Below, one piece after another: positions 18,560 to 27,454 of a stretch of 64,000 bases of DNA. How positions within the stretch are numbered: position 1 is the stretch's first letter; every line of letters begins with the position of its first letter. Both the position numbers and the translations under genes were made by a program. This DNA is from Pseudomonas lini (GTDB taxonomy: Bacteria; Pseudomonadota; Gammaproteobacteria; Pseudomonadales; Pseudomonadaceae). The stretch lies in NCBI RefSeq assembly GCF_964063345.1, contig NZ_OZ061318.1, positions 2,666,001 through 2,730,000 of the forward strand, written 5' to 3'. The notes below the pieces were generated by a model, which had not been told where the DNA came from, did no database searches, and saw only the letters and a list, made by a program, of their open reading frames with translations.

Positions 18560-19177
18560 TCAGCTACCGGTGCCGGTGCCCCAGATCCCGCCGAGGTTTT
18601 GCAGTAACGAACCGGCCACGCCTTGCTGACCGAGGTATTGCAGGATGACCGGGGCAAACAGGCCGATCATGCCACTGTCCATACCCAGCGCGCTGAAAGC
18701 GTTGTTCAAGTCGTTGGTGTCTTTGACGTTACCCAACAGGCCATCGAGCAAAGCGTTCTTGTCCGAACCGCCGCCGAGCAGTCCACCCAATCCATTCAAG
18801 CCACCGATGGCGCTATTACCGGCGATTTGATTGAGGCCCGGTACGTTTTTGCTCAGTTCGGAGAAGTCCTGGCCGCTGAGCTGATTTCTCGCCAGCCCCA
18901 GCATCGCACCGGCACCGCCGATGGCCTGCTCCGGGGTGATGTCGAGCTGCGAGCCCAGGGTATTGAGCAAACCGGCGGCCTTGGGCGCCGCCGCCACGAT
19001 ACCATCGGCCTCATCGCCTTCATCATCGCCTTCGCCGCCTTCGTCGCCCTGCATCGCCGAAACCGCTTTGGCCGCATCAACGAGACTGAACTGTGCAAAG
19101 GCCGGGCTGGCGACCAGCGTCGTCAACGAAGCAACAGCCATGAGCGATGCCAATGCAAAACCGCGTGAAACGTTCAT
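18560..19177 (-). CDS. DUF2780 (VcgC/VcgE-type) exported protein
   Basis: A 205-aa protein with a signal peptide (MNVSRGFALASLMAVASLTTLVASPAFA). An acidic low-complexity segment follows (GDEGGEGDDEGDEADG). The C-terminal DUF2780-like region is rich in G, L and N (TPEQAIGGAGAMLGLARNQL; GGLNGLGGLLGGGSDKNALLDGLLG; FAPVILQYLGQQGVAGSLLQNLGGIW). The function is unknown. RBS AGAGGA precedes ATG 19177; the longer open frame upstream is REP-derived. Confidence 0.82.
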   Translation of the reverse strand: MNVSRGFALASLMAVASLTTLVASPAFAQFSLVDAAKAVSAMQGDEGGEGDDEGDEADGIVAAAPKAAGLLNTLGSQLDITPEQAIGGAGAMLGLARNQLSGQDFSELSKNVPGLNQIAGNSAIGGLNGLGGLLGGGSDKNALLDGLLGNVKDTNDLNNAFSALGMDSGMIGLFAPVILQYLGQQGVAGSLLQNLGGIWGTGTGS

Positions 19178-19348
19178 CCAGACATCCTCTAGTGGCATGA
19201 AAACCGCCCGGTAACGAGGCGGAAAAACTGCCGATTTGACCGGGTATCCGCTGGCATGTTCCCCCGTCACGTCGATGAAACGTGAAACCCCGGACTCACG
19301 CGATGAATGGCATACAGGCACCCGGATCTGGAGGAAGAAGTGAGGCGA

Positions 19349-19512
19349 CTTTTGTGGCGAGGGGGCTTGTCGGAACGCCGCACCGCCCCGTTCGGCGGCG
19401 CAGCCGTCGTTAATCCAGACACTACATTTTGTCTGACACACCGTGGGGGGATGGTTTTGGGGCCGCTTCGCAGGAGCGGTGCGGCGTTCCGACAAGCCCC
19501 CTCACCACAAAG
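19349..19512. repeat. large REPIN (GGCGAGGGGGCTTGTCGG type)
   Basis: Arms TTTGTGGCGAGGGGGCTTGT and ACAAGCCCCCTCACCACAAA are inverted and extend inward through CGGAACGCCGCACCGC / GCGGTGCGGCGTTCCG. The stem is therefore much longer than in the other REPINs here. It fills the gap 19178-19543 between the DUF2780 start and the fdhA terminator. Confidence 0.85.
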
Positions 19513-19543
19513 GCCCCCTCACCATAGGGTTAGCGTGACGCAT

Positions 19544-19576
19544 AAAAAAAACGGCGACCCGAGGGTCGCCGTTTTG
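19544..19576 (-). terminator. rho-independent terminator of the sox/fdhA operon
   Basis: AAAACGGCGACCC / GGGTCGCCGTTTT is a perfect stem. Read on the - strand it is followed by eight T. It lies 15 bp after the fdhA stop and ends the glyA-sox-purU-fdhA unit. Confidence 0.9.
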
Positions 19577-19590
19577 CTTTGCTTGAAGCT

Positions 19591-20790
19591 TTACGCCGCG
19601 CTGAACAACTTGTGCGGATCGATCACAAACTTCTTCGGCACACCTGCATCGAACTCACCATAACCACGTGGCGCGTCATCCAGGCTGATGACTTCAACAC
19701 CGACGATGTCGGCAATCTTGATGCGGTCCCACATGATCGCCTGCATCAGTTGGCGGTTGTACTTCATCACTGGCGTCTGGCCGGTGTGGAAGCTGTGGGA
19801 TTTGGCCCAGCCCAGACCGAAGCGAATGCTCAGGCTGCCCATTTTCGCGGCCGCATCCACAGCACCTGGGTCTTCAGTCACGTACAGGCCAGGGATACCG
19901 ATTTTGCCAGCTACCCGAACCACGCCCATCAGCGAGTTGAGCACGGTCGCCGGAGCTTCGTGTTTCACGCCGTCATGGCCGTGACCGCGGGCTTCGAAGC
20001 CCACCGCATCAACAGCGCAATCCACTTCTGGCTCGCCCAACAGCGCAGCGATCTGTTCGTGCAGCGGGGTGTCTGTCGACAGGTCGGCAACTTCGAAACC
20101 CTGAGCCTTGGCGTGAGCCAGGCGGATCGGGTTGACGTCACCGATGATCACCACAGCCGCGCCCAACAGGCGAGCAGAAGCGGCAGCCGCCAGGCCCACC
20201 GGGCCAGCACCGGCGATGTATACCGTGCTGCCAGGGCCAACACCGGCCGTCACTGCGCCGTGGTAACCGGTCGGCAGGATGTCGGAGAGGCAGGTCAGGT
20301 CGCGGATTTTTTCCATCGCGCGATCGCGATCCGGGAGTTTCAGCAGGTTGAAGTCAGCGTACGGCACCATCGCGTATTCAGCCTGGCCACCGGTCCAGTC
20401 GCCCATGTCGACATAACCATAAGCACCGCCCGGACGCGCCGGGTTGACGCTCAGGCACACACCGGTGTGCATCTCTTTGCAGGAACGGCAGCGCCCGCAA
20501 GCTACGTTGAACGGTACGGACACCAGGTCGCCGATTTGCAGATTTTCGACGTCGCTGCCCTTCTCGATCACTTCACCGGTTATCTCGTGGCCCAGCACCA
20601 GACCGGTCTGAGCGGTGGTACGGCCGCGCACCATGTGCTGGTCGGAACCACAGATGTTGGTGGAAACCACACGCAGGATGACAGCGTGGTTAATCTTCCT
20701 GCCGCGCGGGTCCTGCATTTTCGGATAGTCGATTTTCTGTACTTCGACTTTGCCATTGCCGAGATACACCACACCACGATTGTCAGACAT
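19591..20790 (-). CDS. fdhA: glutathione-independent formaldehyde dehydrogenase
   Basis: A 399-aa zinc-dependent alcohol-dehydrogenase-family enzyme that oxidises formaldehyde to formate with tightly bound NAD. Features: catalytic zinc ligands in NICGSDQHMV and GHEITGEV; structural-zinc cysteines in CGRCRSCKEMHTGVC; the Rossmann motif VYIAGAGPVGLAAAA; and the long insertion typical of P. putida FDH. It is the last gene of the sarcosine operon and removes formaldehyde released by sarcosine oxidation when THF is short. RBS GAGGTGAAAGC precedes the ATG. Confidence 0.96.
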   Translation of the reverse strand: MSDNRGVVYLGNGKVEVQKIDYPKMQDPRGRKINHAVILRVVSTNICGSDQHMVRGRTTAQTGLVLGHEITGEVIEKGSDVENLQIGDLVSVPFNVACGRCRSCKEMHTGVCLSVNPARPGGAYGYVDMGDWTGGQAEYAMVPYADFNLLKLPDRDRAMEKIRDLTCLSDILPTGYHGAVTAGVGPGSTVYIAGAGPVGLAAAASARLLGAAVVIIGDVNPIRLAHAKAQGFEVADLSTDTPLHEQIAALLGEPEVDCAVDAVGFEARGHGHDGVKHEAPATVLNSLMGVVRVAGKIGIPGLYVTEDPGAVDAAAKMGSLSIRFGLGWAKSHSFHTGQTPVMKYNRQLMQAIMWDRIKIADIVGVEVISLDDAPRGYGEFDAGVPKKFVIDPHKLFSAA

Positions 20791-20900
20791 GCTTTCACCT
20801 CGCTGTTGTTTTTATGTAGCGGTCGCGTCGCCATGGATCGGCGGCGCGTTGATTGCTCGGGTTGTTGCCTGTGTCTTCTTGCGTTGTCTGTTGGGGCCTC

Positions 20901-20990
20901 ATCGCGGGCAAGCCCGCTCCCACAGTGGATCTGGGTGGGCCCAAGGTTTGTGAACGACCCAAACCCTGTGGGAGCGGGCTTGCCCGCGAT
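20901..20990. repeat. REPIN between purU and fdhA
   Basis: Inverted arms ATCGCGGGCAAGCCCGCTCC and GGAGCGGGCTTGCCCGCGAT sit inside the operon, between the purU stop and the fdhA start. Confidence 0.9.
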
Positions 20991-20996
20991 GGCGAT

Positions 20997-21854
20997 CTAA
21001 AGAACGACGGTGCGATTGGCGTTCAAAAACACGCGTCGTTCAATGTGATATCCAACGGCCCGTGCCAAAGTCAGCCCTTCGACATCTCGCCCCTTGGCGA
21101 TCAAATCTTCGGGATAGTGACTGTGATCCACAGCCTCCACGCCTTGGGCGATGATCGGGCCTTCGTCCAGGTCGTTGTTGATGTAGTGCGCCGTGGCGCC
21201 GACCAGTTTCACGCCCTTGTTGTAGGCCTGGTGATAGGGTTTGGCACCCTTGAAACCGGGTAGCAGGGAGTGATGAATGTTGATCGCCTTGCCGTCGAGT
21301 TTGCGGCACAGCTCTGGCGACAGGACCTGCATGTAACGGGCAAGGACCACCAGTTCAGCGCCGGACTCTTCAATTACCTGCCAGACCTGACGCTCCTGCG
21401 CCGGTTTGTCGTTCGGGTCCAGCGGGAAATGGTAGTACGGAATCTGGTGCCAGTCGGCCAACGGCTTGAGGTCCGGGTGGTTGGAGACCACCGCGACCAC
21501 GTCCATCGACAACTGGCCGATGCGCTGGCGGTAGAGCAAATCGTTGAGGCAGTGATCGGCCTTGGAGACCATGATCACCACTTTTGGCCGGTGGTGTGGC
21601 GGGGTCAGCTCGAAGACCATCCCGAAGGCTTCACCACGCTCTGCCAAACCTGCGCGAAAGGCTTGTTCGTCGAAGCCATCGGGCTGACGGAATTCCACGC
21701 GAATGAAGAAACGGCCCGAGAGCCGGTCATCGAAGGAGTGGTGCTCGGTGACGTAGCAGCCCTGCTCGAACAGAAAGCGGGTCACCGCATCCACGGTGCC
21801 GAGGACGCTAGGGCAGTCGGCGGTCAGAATCCATGTGTCTGGGGCGCGGCTCAT
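20997..21854 (-). CDS. purU: formyltetrahydrofolate deformylase
   Basis: A 285-aa enzyme that hydrolyses 10-formyl-THF to formate and THF, regenerating free THF for sarcosine oxidase. An N-terminal ACT domain (DCPSVLGTVDAVTRFLFEQG) is followed by the formyltransferase-like catalytic domain, with HHSLLPGFKGAKPYHQAYNKGVKLVGATAHYI (catalytic histidine) and DEGPIIAQ. A paralogue near purine genes would be usual; this copy belongs to the demethylation operon. RBS AGGAG lies upstream. Confidence 0.95.
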   Translation of the reverse strand: MSRAPDTWILTADCPSVLGTVDAVTRFLFEQGCYVTEHHSFDDRLSGRFFIRVEFRQPDGFDEQAFRAGLAERGEAFGMVFELTPPHHRPKVVIMVSKADHCLNDLLYRQRIGQLSMDVVAVVSNHPDLKPLADWHQIPYYHFPLDPNDKPAQERQVWQVIEESGAELVVLARYMQVLSPELCRKLDGKAINIHHSLLPGFKGAKPYHQAYNKGVKLVGATAHYINNDLDEGPIIAQGVEAVDHSHYPEDLIAKGRDVEGLTLARAVGYHIERRVFLNANRTVVL

Positions 21855-21900
21855 AGTGCGGTGACTCCTGTTCGAAAATACCTACGCGACTGCGAAGACC

Positions 21901-22034
21901 TGTGGCGAGGGAGCTTGCTCCCGCTGGGTTGCGAAGCAACCCCTATTTCAGCAACCGCATTCCGGCAGAAGGAACGCGAACTCAGGTTTTACGACTGCTG
22001 CGCAGCCGAGCGGGAGCAAGTTCCCTCGCCACAA
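21901..22034. repeat. REPIN between soxG and purU (GGCGAGGGAGCTTGCTCCCGC type)
   Basis: Inverted arms TGTGGCGAGGGAGCTTGCTC and GAGCAAGTTCCCTCGCCACA flank an 85-bp centre. This is the same subfamily as the tandem array near 31 kb. Confidence 0.9.
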
Positions 22035-22059
22035 AAGCAGTCATGAACACAACCCTGTG

Positions 22060-22692
22060 TTACGCCTGGACGCTAAGCCCGTACTCAGCGGCCGCATCCT
22101 GCAACCACAACCACCAGTAATCCGAGAAGCTGCGACGAATCAGCAGTTCCCAGGTGTCTTCGGCAGTGTGGCGGATCATCAGTTGCGACTTGGCGAACAC
22201 CGTGCCGACAGCCTTGCCCACCGGGAAGTTGTTGGGATGCACGTCGTAGCTGGTGGACTTCATCAGCACCTGGCGTACGTTCGGGCCGCTGAGTTCGAGG
22301 ATCTGCTGGCCGCCGCTGACGTTGACGATCTGGATGTGCAGGTCGCCCAGGGCTTTGCGCAATTTCTGCTCGGCGGCGAATTCTTCACCGGTCGGCACGA
22401 TCAGCAGCCATTCGTCCGGCCCCATCCATTGCAGGCTGGTTTCACCCTTGGTCACCACGGTCAACGCGGCTGGCAGCTCCAGGCCCAGGGCCTTGTGCAC
22501 ACCGGCAGCGAACGCTGGATCATGGCCATCGCCACGAATGGTCAGGTGACCGAGGAGTTTTTTCTCACGCACGATCACGCCGGCGTTCTTGCGGCCCTTG
22601 CCCACCAGGCTGGCGAGGTCGGCGTGATGCAGCGACGACTCGGCCTTGGCCCCGGTGGTTGGGCGTTGTTGGTAAACATTGGCTGCGGTCAT
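22060..22692 (-). CDS. soxG: sarcosine oxidase subunit gamma
   Basis: A 210-aa small subunit of the heterotetrameric sarcosine oxidase. It resembles the glycine-cleavage T-protein fold (SLQWMGPDEWLLIVP; VNVSGGQQILELSGPNVRQVLMKSTSYDVHPNNFPVGKAVGTVFAKSQLMIRHTAEDTWELLIRRSFSDYWW). It follows soxA with a REPIN in between, which is unusual for subunits of one complex. RBS AGGTGC stands before the ATG. Confidence 0.94.
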   Translation of the reverse strand: MTAANVYQQRPTTGAKAESSLHHADLASLVGKGRKNAGVIVREKKLLGHLTIRGDGHDPAFAAGVHKALGLELPAALTVVTKGETSLQWMGPDEWLLIVPTGEEFAAEQKLRKALGDLHIQIVNVSGGQQILELSGPNVRQVLMKSTSYDVHPNNFPVGKAVGTVFAKSQLMIRHTAEDTWELLIRRSFSDYWWLWLQDAAAEYGLSVQA

Positions 22693-22719
22693 AAAGCACC
22701 TGTTCCTGAATTCAATTTC

Positions 22720-22811
22720 CTGTGGGAGCGTGGCTTGCCCGCGATGGGAGCAACTCGGTCTGCCTGTGGCACCGCGTTATCGTTCATCGCGGGCAAGCCC
22801 GCTCCCACAGG
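22720..22811. repeat. REPIN between soxA and soxG
   Basis: Inverted arms TGTGGGAGCGTGGCTTGCCC and GGGCAAGCCCGCTCCCACAG fill most of the 130-bp gap between two subunit genes of the same enzyme. Confidence 0.9.
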
Positions 22812-22822
22812 GGACTGTGGTG

Positions 22823-25800
22823 TTACACGTTCTGGCGATCGCCTTTCGGATCGAAGAACACCGAAGAAACGATTTCCGCCTCGATCACGCTGCCGTCGGC
22901 CAGCGGTGCGAACACCCGCTCACCCATGCGCTTCAGGCCGCCCTTGACCACACCCATGGCAAACGAATAACCGAGGGAGTTGTGCAAGTAGCTGGAAGTC
23001 ACGTGACCGACCATGGTCATCGGGATGGTTTGCTTGGTGTTGAACACCAGTTGCGCACCTTCCGGCAGCCATTTGGTCGGATCGATCGGCTTCAGACCGA
23101 CCAGCTGTTTGCGCTGATCACGCACGCAGTCTTCGCGGTTCATCCCACGCCAGCCGATCCAGGAGAACGGTTTGGTGCGACCGACACACCAGCCCATGTT
23201 CAGGTCGTCCGGGGTCATCGAGCTGTCAGTGTCCTGACCGACAATGATGAAGCCCTTCTCTGCCCGCAGTACGTGCATGGTTTCGGTGCCGTACGGAGTC
23301 AGGTTGTACTTCTTCCCGGCCTCGACGATTTTTTCCAGCACGCCCATTGCATAGTCGGCCTGCACGTTGACTTCGTACGACAACTCACCGGTAAACGAAA
23401 TCCGGAATATCCGCGCCGGTACGCCACCGACCAGAGCTTCTTTCCAAGTCATGAACGGGAAAGCTTCATTGGCCAGATCGACATCGGTGACTTCGCTGAG
23501 CAGCTTGCGGCTGTTCGGCCCCGACAGGGTCATGGTTGCCCAGTGATCCGTCACGGAAGTGAAGTACACCTTCAGGTCAGGCCATTCGGTCTGATGGTAG
23601 ATTTCCAGCCATTGCAGCACGCGTGCAGCGCCGCCGGTGGTGGTGGTCATCACGAAATGGTTATCGGCAAGGCAGGCAGTCACGCCGTCGTCGAACACCA
23701 TGCCGTCTTCTTTACACATCAGGCCGTAACGCGCCTTGCCCACGTCAAGCTTGGTCCAGGCGTTGGTGTAGATACGGTTGAGAAACTCACGCGAATCCGG
23801 GCCCTGGATGTCGATCTTGCCCAGGGTCGAAGCGTCCAGCAGGCCGACGCTGTCACGCACGGCTTTGCATTCGCGCTTCACGGCGGCATGCAGGTCTTCA
23901 CCGTTTTTCGGGAAGTACCAAGGACGTTTCCACTGACCGACGTCTTCGAATTCAGCACCGTTTTTCACGTGCCAGTGATGCAGCGCGGTGAAACGAACCG
24001 GCTCGAAGATGTGCCCACAGTGACGACCGGCCACGGCGCCGAAGGTTACCGGCGTGTAGTTCGGACGGAACATGGTGGTGCCCATCTGCGGGATGGTCAC
24101 GTTCAGCGAACGGGCGGCAATGGCCAGACCGTTGACGTTGCCGAGCTTGCCCTGATCGGTGCCGAAGCCCAGCGCGGTGTAGCGTTTGACGTGCTCGACC
24201 GACTCGAAGCCTTCGCGGGTCGCCAGTTCGATGGCGGCAGCGGTGACGTCGTTCTGCAGGTCGACGAATTGCTTCGGCGCACGGGCAGTGTTTTTTTCGT
24301 GAGGCACCTGGAACAGCGCCAACGTCGGTTCTTCCAGACGGCTCAAGGCTTTCGGCAAAACGCCTTCGACCTTGCCGAAACCGGCTTCACTAGCGGCGCG
24401 AGCGCCGCCTTCAAAACCATCGGCCAACGAATCGCCGAGGCCGTAAACGCCGTTGATGCCACCGACGCACACGCGTTTTTGCGGTGCTTCGCCCGGTACG
24501 AAACCGAGGATGTCTTCACGCCAGATCGGCTTGCCACCCAAGTGCGACGCCAGGTGAACCACCGGGCTGTAGCCGCCGGAACTGGCGACCAGGTCGCAAT
24601 CGAGCCACTCGCCCGGGCTGGTCACGGTGTGTGCTTTTACGTCAATCGCGGCAACGCGCGCAGCGGTGACGTGCTTGCTGCCACGGGCTTCGATCACGGC
24701 ACTGCCGGTCAGGATGCGGATGCCTTTGGCGCGCGCTTCTTCCACCAGCGCACCGCGAGGGTTGCTGCGGGCATCGGCGATCGCGACCACTTGCAGACTG
24801 GCATCGAGCCAGTCCAGCGCTACGCGGTAAGCGTGATCGTTGTTGGTCGACAGCACGAGCTTTTTGCCAGGTGCCACGCCGTAACGGCGAACATAAGTCG
24901 ACACGGCGCCGGCGAGCATGTTGCCCGGCACGTCGTTGTTGCCGTAAACCAGTGGACGCTCGTGAGTACCGGTCGCCAGCACTACACGTTTGGCGCGAAC
25001 CCGGTGGATGCGCTGACGCACCTGGCCGATCGGGGCGCGGTCGCCGAGGTGATCGGTGAGGCGCTCGTGAATGGTCAGGAAGTTATGGTCGTGGTAACCG
25101 TTGACCGTGGCGCGCGGCAACAGCAGCACGTCCGGGGTGTTTTTCAGCTCGGCGATGATGCTGGCGACCCACTCGGTAGCGGGTTTGCCGTCGAGGCTTT
25201 CGCGGGAATCGAGCAGGCTGCCGCCGAACTCTTCCTGCTCATCGGCCAGGATCACACGCGCACCGCTACGGGCAGCCGCCAGTGCAGCCGCCAGACCCGC
25301 AGGGCCAGCGCCGACGATCAGCACGTCGCAGTGCTGGTTCATGTAGTCGTAGGTGTCCGGATCGTTCTCGGTCGGCGAGCGGCCAAGGCCGGCAGCCTTA
25401 CGAATGTACTTCTCGTAGGTCATCCAGAACGATTGCGGGTACATGAAGGTTTTGTAGTAGAAGCCCGGCGGCATCAGCTTGCCGCCGACCTTGCCGAGAA
25501 TCCCCATCATGTCGTTGTTCACGCTCGGCCAGCCGTTGGTGCTGGTGGCGACCAGGCCTTGGTACAGCGCTTGTTGCGTGGCGCGCACGTTCGGGATCTG
25601 CGTGGCTTCGGTCGCACCGATCTGCAGCACGGCGTTCGGCTCTTCGGCACCGGCGGCGAAGATGCCGCGCGGGCGCGAGTACTTGAAGCTGCGGCCGATG
25701 ATGTCGACACCGTTGGCCAGCAAGGCGGCGGCGAGGGTATCGCCTTCAAAGCCTTTGTAGACCTGGCCGTTGAAGGTGAAGCTCAGCACTTTGTTACGGT

Positions 25801-25840
25801 CGATGCGTCCGCCGTTGGACAGGCGATTGATCTGGCTCAT
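22823..25840 (-). CDS. soxA: sarcosine oxidase subunit alpha
   Basis: A 1005-aa subunit. The N-terminal ferredoxin-like part (VLSFTFNGQVYKGFEGDTLAAALLANGV) is followed by an NAD-binding Rossmann domain (CDVLIVGAGPAGLAAALAAARSGARVILAD) and a pyridine-nucleotide disulfide oxidoreductase region. The C-terminal 400 residues are aminomethyltransferase-like, binding THF and producing 5,10-methylene-THF (LLDASTLGKIDIQGPDSREFLNRIYTN; FTGELSYEVNV). The ATG overlaps the soxD stop (ATGA). The complete opposite-strand frame through the gene is a codon-bias artefact. Confidence 0.97.
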   Translation of the reverse strand: MSQINRLSNGGRIDRNKVLSFTFNGQVYKGFEGDTLAAALLANGVDIIGRSFKYSRPRGIFAAGAEEPNAVLQIGATEATQIPNVRATQQALYQGLVATSTNGWPSVNNDMMGILGKVGGKLMPPGFYYKTFMYPQSFWMTYEKYIRKAAGLGRSPTENDPDTYDYMNQHCDVLIVGAGPAGLAAALAAARSGARVILADEQEEFGGSLLDSRESLDGKPATEWVASIIAELKNTPDVLLLPRATVNGYHDHNFLTIHERLTDHLGDRAPIGQVRQRIHRVRAKRVVLATGTHERPLVYGNNDVPGNMLAGAVSTYVRRYGVAPGKKLVLSTNNDHAYRVALDWLDASLQVVAIADARSNPRGALVEEARAKGIRILTGSAVIEARGSKHVTAARVAAIDVKAHTVTSPGEWLDCDLVASSGGYSPVVHLASHLGGKPIWREDILGFVPGEAPQKRVCVGGINGVYGLGDSLADGFEGGARAASEAGFGKVEGVLPKALSRLEEPTLALFQVPHEKNTARAPKQFVDLQNDVTAAAIELATREGFESVEHVKRYTALGFGTDQGKLGNVNGLAIAARSLNVTIPQMGTTMFRPNYTPVTFGAVAGRHCGHIFEPVRFTALHHWHVKNGAEFEDVGQWKRPWYFPKNGEDLHAAVKRECKAVRDSVGLLDASTLGKIDIQGPDSREFLNRIYTNAWTKLDVGKARYGLMCKEDGMVFDDGVTACLADNHFVMTTTTGGAARVLQWLEIYHQTEWPDLKVYFTSVTDHWATMTLSGPNSRKLLSEVTDVDLANEAFPFMTWKEALVGGVPARIFRISFTGELSYEVNVQADYAMGVLEKIVEAGKKYNLTPYGTETMHVLRAEKGFIIVGQDTDSSMTPDDLNMGWCVGRTKPFSWIGWRGMNREDCVRDQRKQLVGLKPIDPTKWLPEGAQLVFNTKQTIPMTMVGHVTSSYLHNSLGYSFAMGVVKGGLKRMGERVFAPLADGSVIEAEIVSSVFFDPKGDRQNV

Positions 25841-26166
25841 ACCTTCTCTCCCAGAGCCGTGGCGGCCGCTTTCGGGCTGTCGGTCTTGTCGGTGAACTGC
25901 GGCTTGGCGCCGATCTTGTAGGTTTCGAGAATCTCGTAGGTCACGGTGTTACGGGTGACGTTGAAGTACTGACGGCAACCGGCAACGTGATCCCACAGTT
26001 CGTGGTGCAGACCGCGAGGGTTATCGCGGAAGAACATGTAGTCGCCCCACTCCTCGTCGGTGCAGCTGTTTGGATCCAGTGGACGCGGGATGTGCGCCTG
26101 GCCGGATGCGTGGAATTCCTCTTCGGAGCGCAACTCGCCGCAGTGAGGACAGAAGATATGCAACAT
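25837..26166 (-). CDS. soxD: sarcosine oxidase subunit delta
   Basis: A 109-aa subunit that binds structural zinc: CPHCGELRSEEEF near the N-terminus, with a further histidine and cysteine (HELWDHVAGCRQYFNVTRNT). The family is about 90-110 aa. It lies 14 bases after soxB and overlaps soxA by four, so subunit synthesis is coupled. Confidence 0.95.
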   Translation of the reverse strand: MLHIFCPHCGELRSEEEFHASGQAHIPRPLDPNSCTDEEWGDYMFFRDNPRGLHHELWDHVAGCRQYFNVTRNTVTYEILETYKIGAKPQFTDKTDSPKAAATALGEKV

Positions 26167-26180
26167 GGGGATTTCTCCTG

Positions 26181-27431
26181 TTAGTGGGCAACCGCAGCAG
26201 CGCCGTGTTCGTCGATCAACGCACCGTTGTGGAAACGGTCGATGGAGAAAGGTGCGGCCAATGGGTGCATTTCACCCTTGGCCAGGCTGGCGGCAAATAC
26301 GTTGCCCGAGCCAGGTGTTGCCTTGAAGCCACCGGTGCCCCAACCGCAGTTGAAGAACATGTTCGGTACCGGTGTTTTCGAAATGATCGGGCACGCATCC
26401 GGCGTGGTGTCGACGATGCCGCCCCACTGACGGTTCATGCGTACGCGGGACAACACCGGGAACATCTCGACGATGGCCTGAACGGTGTGTTCGATCACCG
26501 GGTACGAACCGCGCTGGCCGTAGCCGTTGTAACCGTCGATACCGGCGCCGATCACCAGGTCGCCCTTGTCGGACTGGCTGATGTAACCGTGTACGGCGTT
26601 GGACATGATCACGCTGTCGATAATCGGCTTGATCGGCTCGGACACCAGCGCTTGCAGCGGGTGCGATTCGATCGGCAGACGGAAACCGGCGAGTTTGGCC
26701 ATGTGCCCGGAGTTACCGGCGGTAACCACACCAACGCGCTTGGCGCCGATGAAGCCTTTGTTGGTTTCAACACCGATGCACACGCCGTTTTCCTTGCGGA
26801 AGCCGATCACTTCGGTCTGCTGGATCAGGTCCACACCCAAGGCGTCGGCGGCACGGGCAAAACCCCACGCCACGGCATCGTGACGAGCCACGCCGCCGCG
26901 ACGCTGGACAGTTGCGCCCATCACCGGGTAGCGAGTGTTCTTGGAGCAGTCGAGGTACGGAATCTCGTCGGCTACCTGTTTGGCATCAAGCAGTTCGCCG
27001 TCCACGCCGTTGAGGCGGTTGGCGCTGACACGACGCTCGGAATCACGGATGTCCTGCAGGGTGTGGCACAGGTTGTAAACGCCACGCTGGGAGAACATCA
27101 CGTTGTAGTTCAGGTCCTGGGACAGGCCTTCCCACAATTTCATCGCGTGTTCGTACAGGTGCGCCGATTCGTCCCACAGGTAGTTGGAGCGAACGATGGT
27201 GGTGTTGCGCGCGGTGTTACCGCCGCCCAGCCAGCCTTTCTCGACCACAGCCACGTTGGTGATGCCGTGTTCCTTGGCCAAGTAGTAGGCGGTCGCCAGA
27301 CCATGCCCGCCACCGCCGACGATGACCACGTCGTAGACCTTTTTAGGGGTCGGCGTGCGCCACATCTTCTGCCAGTTTTCGTGATGGCTGAGGGAGTGTT
27401 TGAAGAGGCCGAAGCCCGAATAGCGTTGCAT
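26181..27431 (-). CDS. soxB: sarcosine oxidase subunit beta
   Basis: A 416-aa FAD/FMN-binding subunit carrying the sarcosine oxidation site. It has a dinucleotide-binding motif [19 protein letters not shown] (about residues 32-50) and the covalent-flavin histidine region typical of the DAO family. The C-terminal [17 protein letters not shown] is characteristic. Two in-frame ATGs exist six bases apart. I chose 27431 because GGAG is nine bases before it, against only three before 27437. It lies 23 bases after glyA. Confidence 0.95.
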   Translation of the reverse strand: MQRYSGFGLFKHSLSHHENWQKMWRTPTPKKVYDVVIVGGGGHGLATAYYLAKEHGITNVAVVEKGWLGGGNTARNTTIVRSNYLWDESAHLYEHAMKLWEGLSQDLNYNVMFSQRGVYNLCHTLQDIRDSERRVSANRLNGVDGELLDAKQVADEIPYLDCSKNTRYPVMGATVQRRGGVARHDAVAWGFARAADALGVDLIQQTEVIGFRKENGVCIGVETNKGFIGAKRVGVVTAGNSGHMAKLAGFRLPIESHPLQALVSEPIKPIIDSVIMSNAVHGYISQSDKGDLVIGAGIDGYNGYGQRGSYPVIEHTVQAIVEMFPVLSRVRMNRQWGGIVDTTPDACPIISKTPVPNMFFNCGWGTGGFKATPGSGNVFAASLAKGEMHPLAAPFSIDRFHNGALIDEHGAAAVAH

Positions 27432-27454
27432 AGTCATTTACTCCAAAACCGCGC

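Noticed and set aside
22679..25921. Very long open frame on the + strand across the sox genes
   Set aside because: It is the mirror of soxA/soxG in GC-rich codon context, has no family likeness, begins in REP sequence and is covered by well-recognised genes on the other strand.
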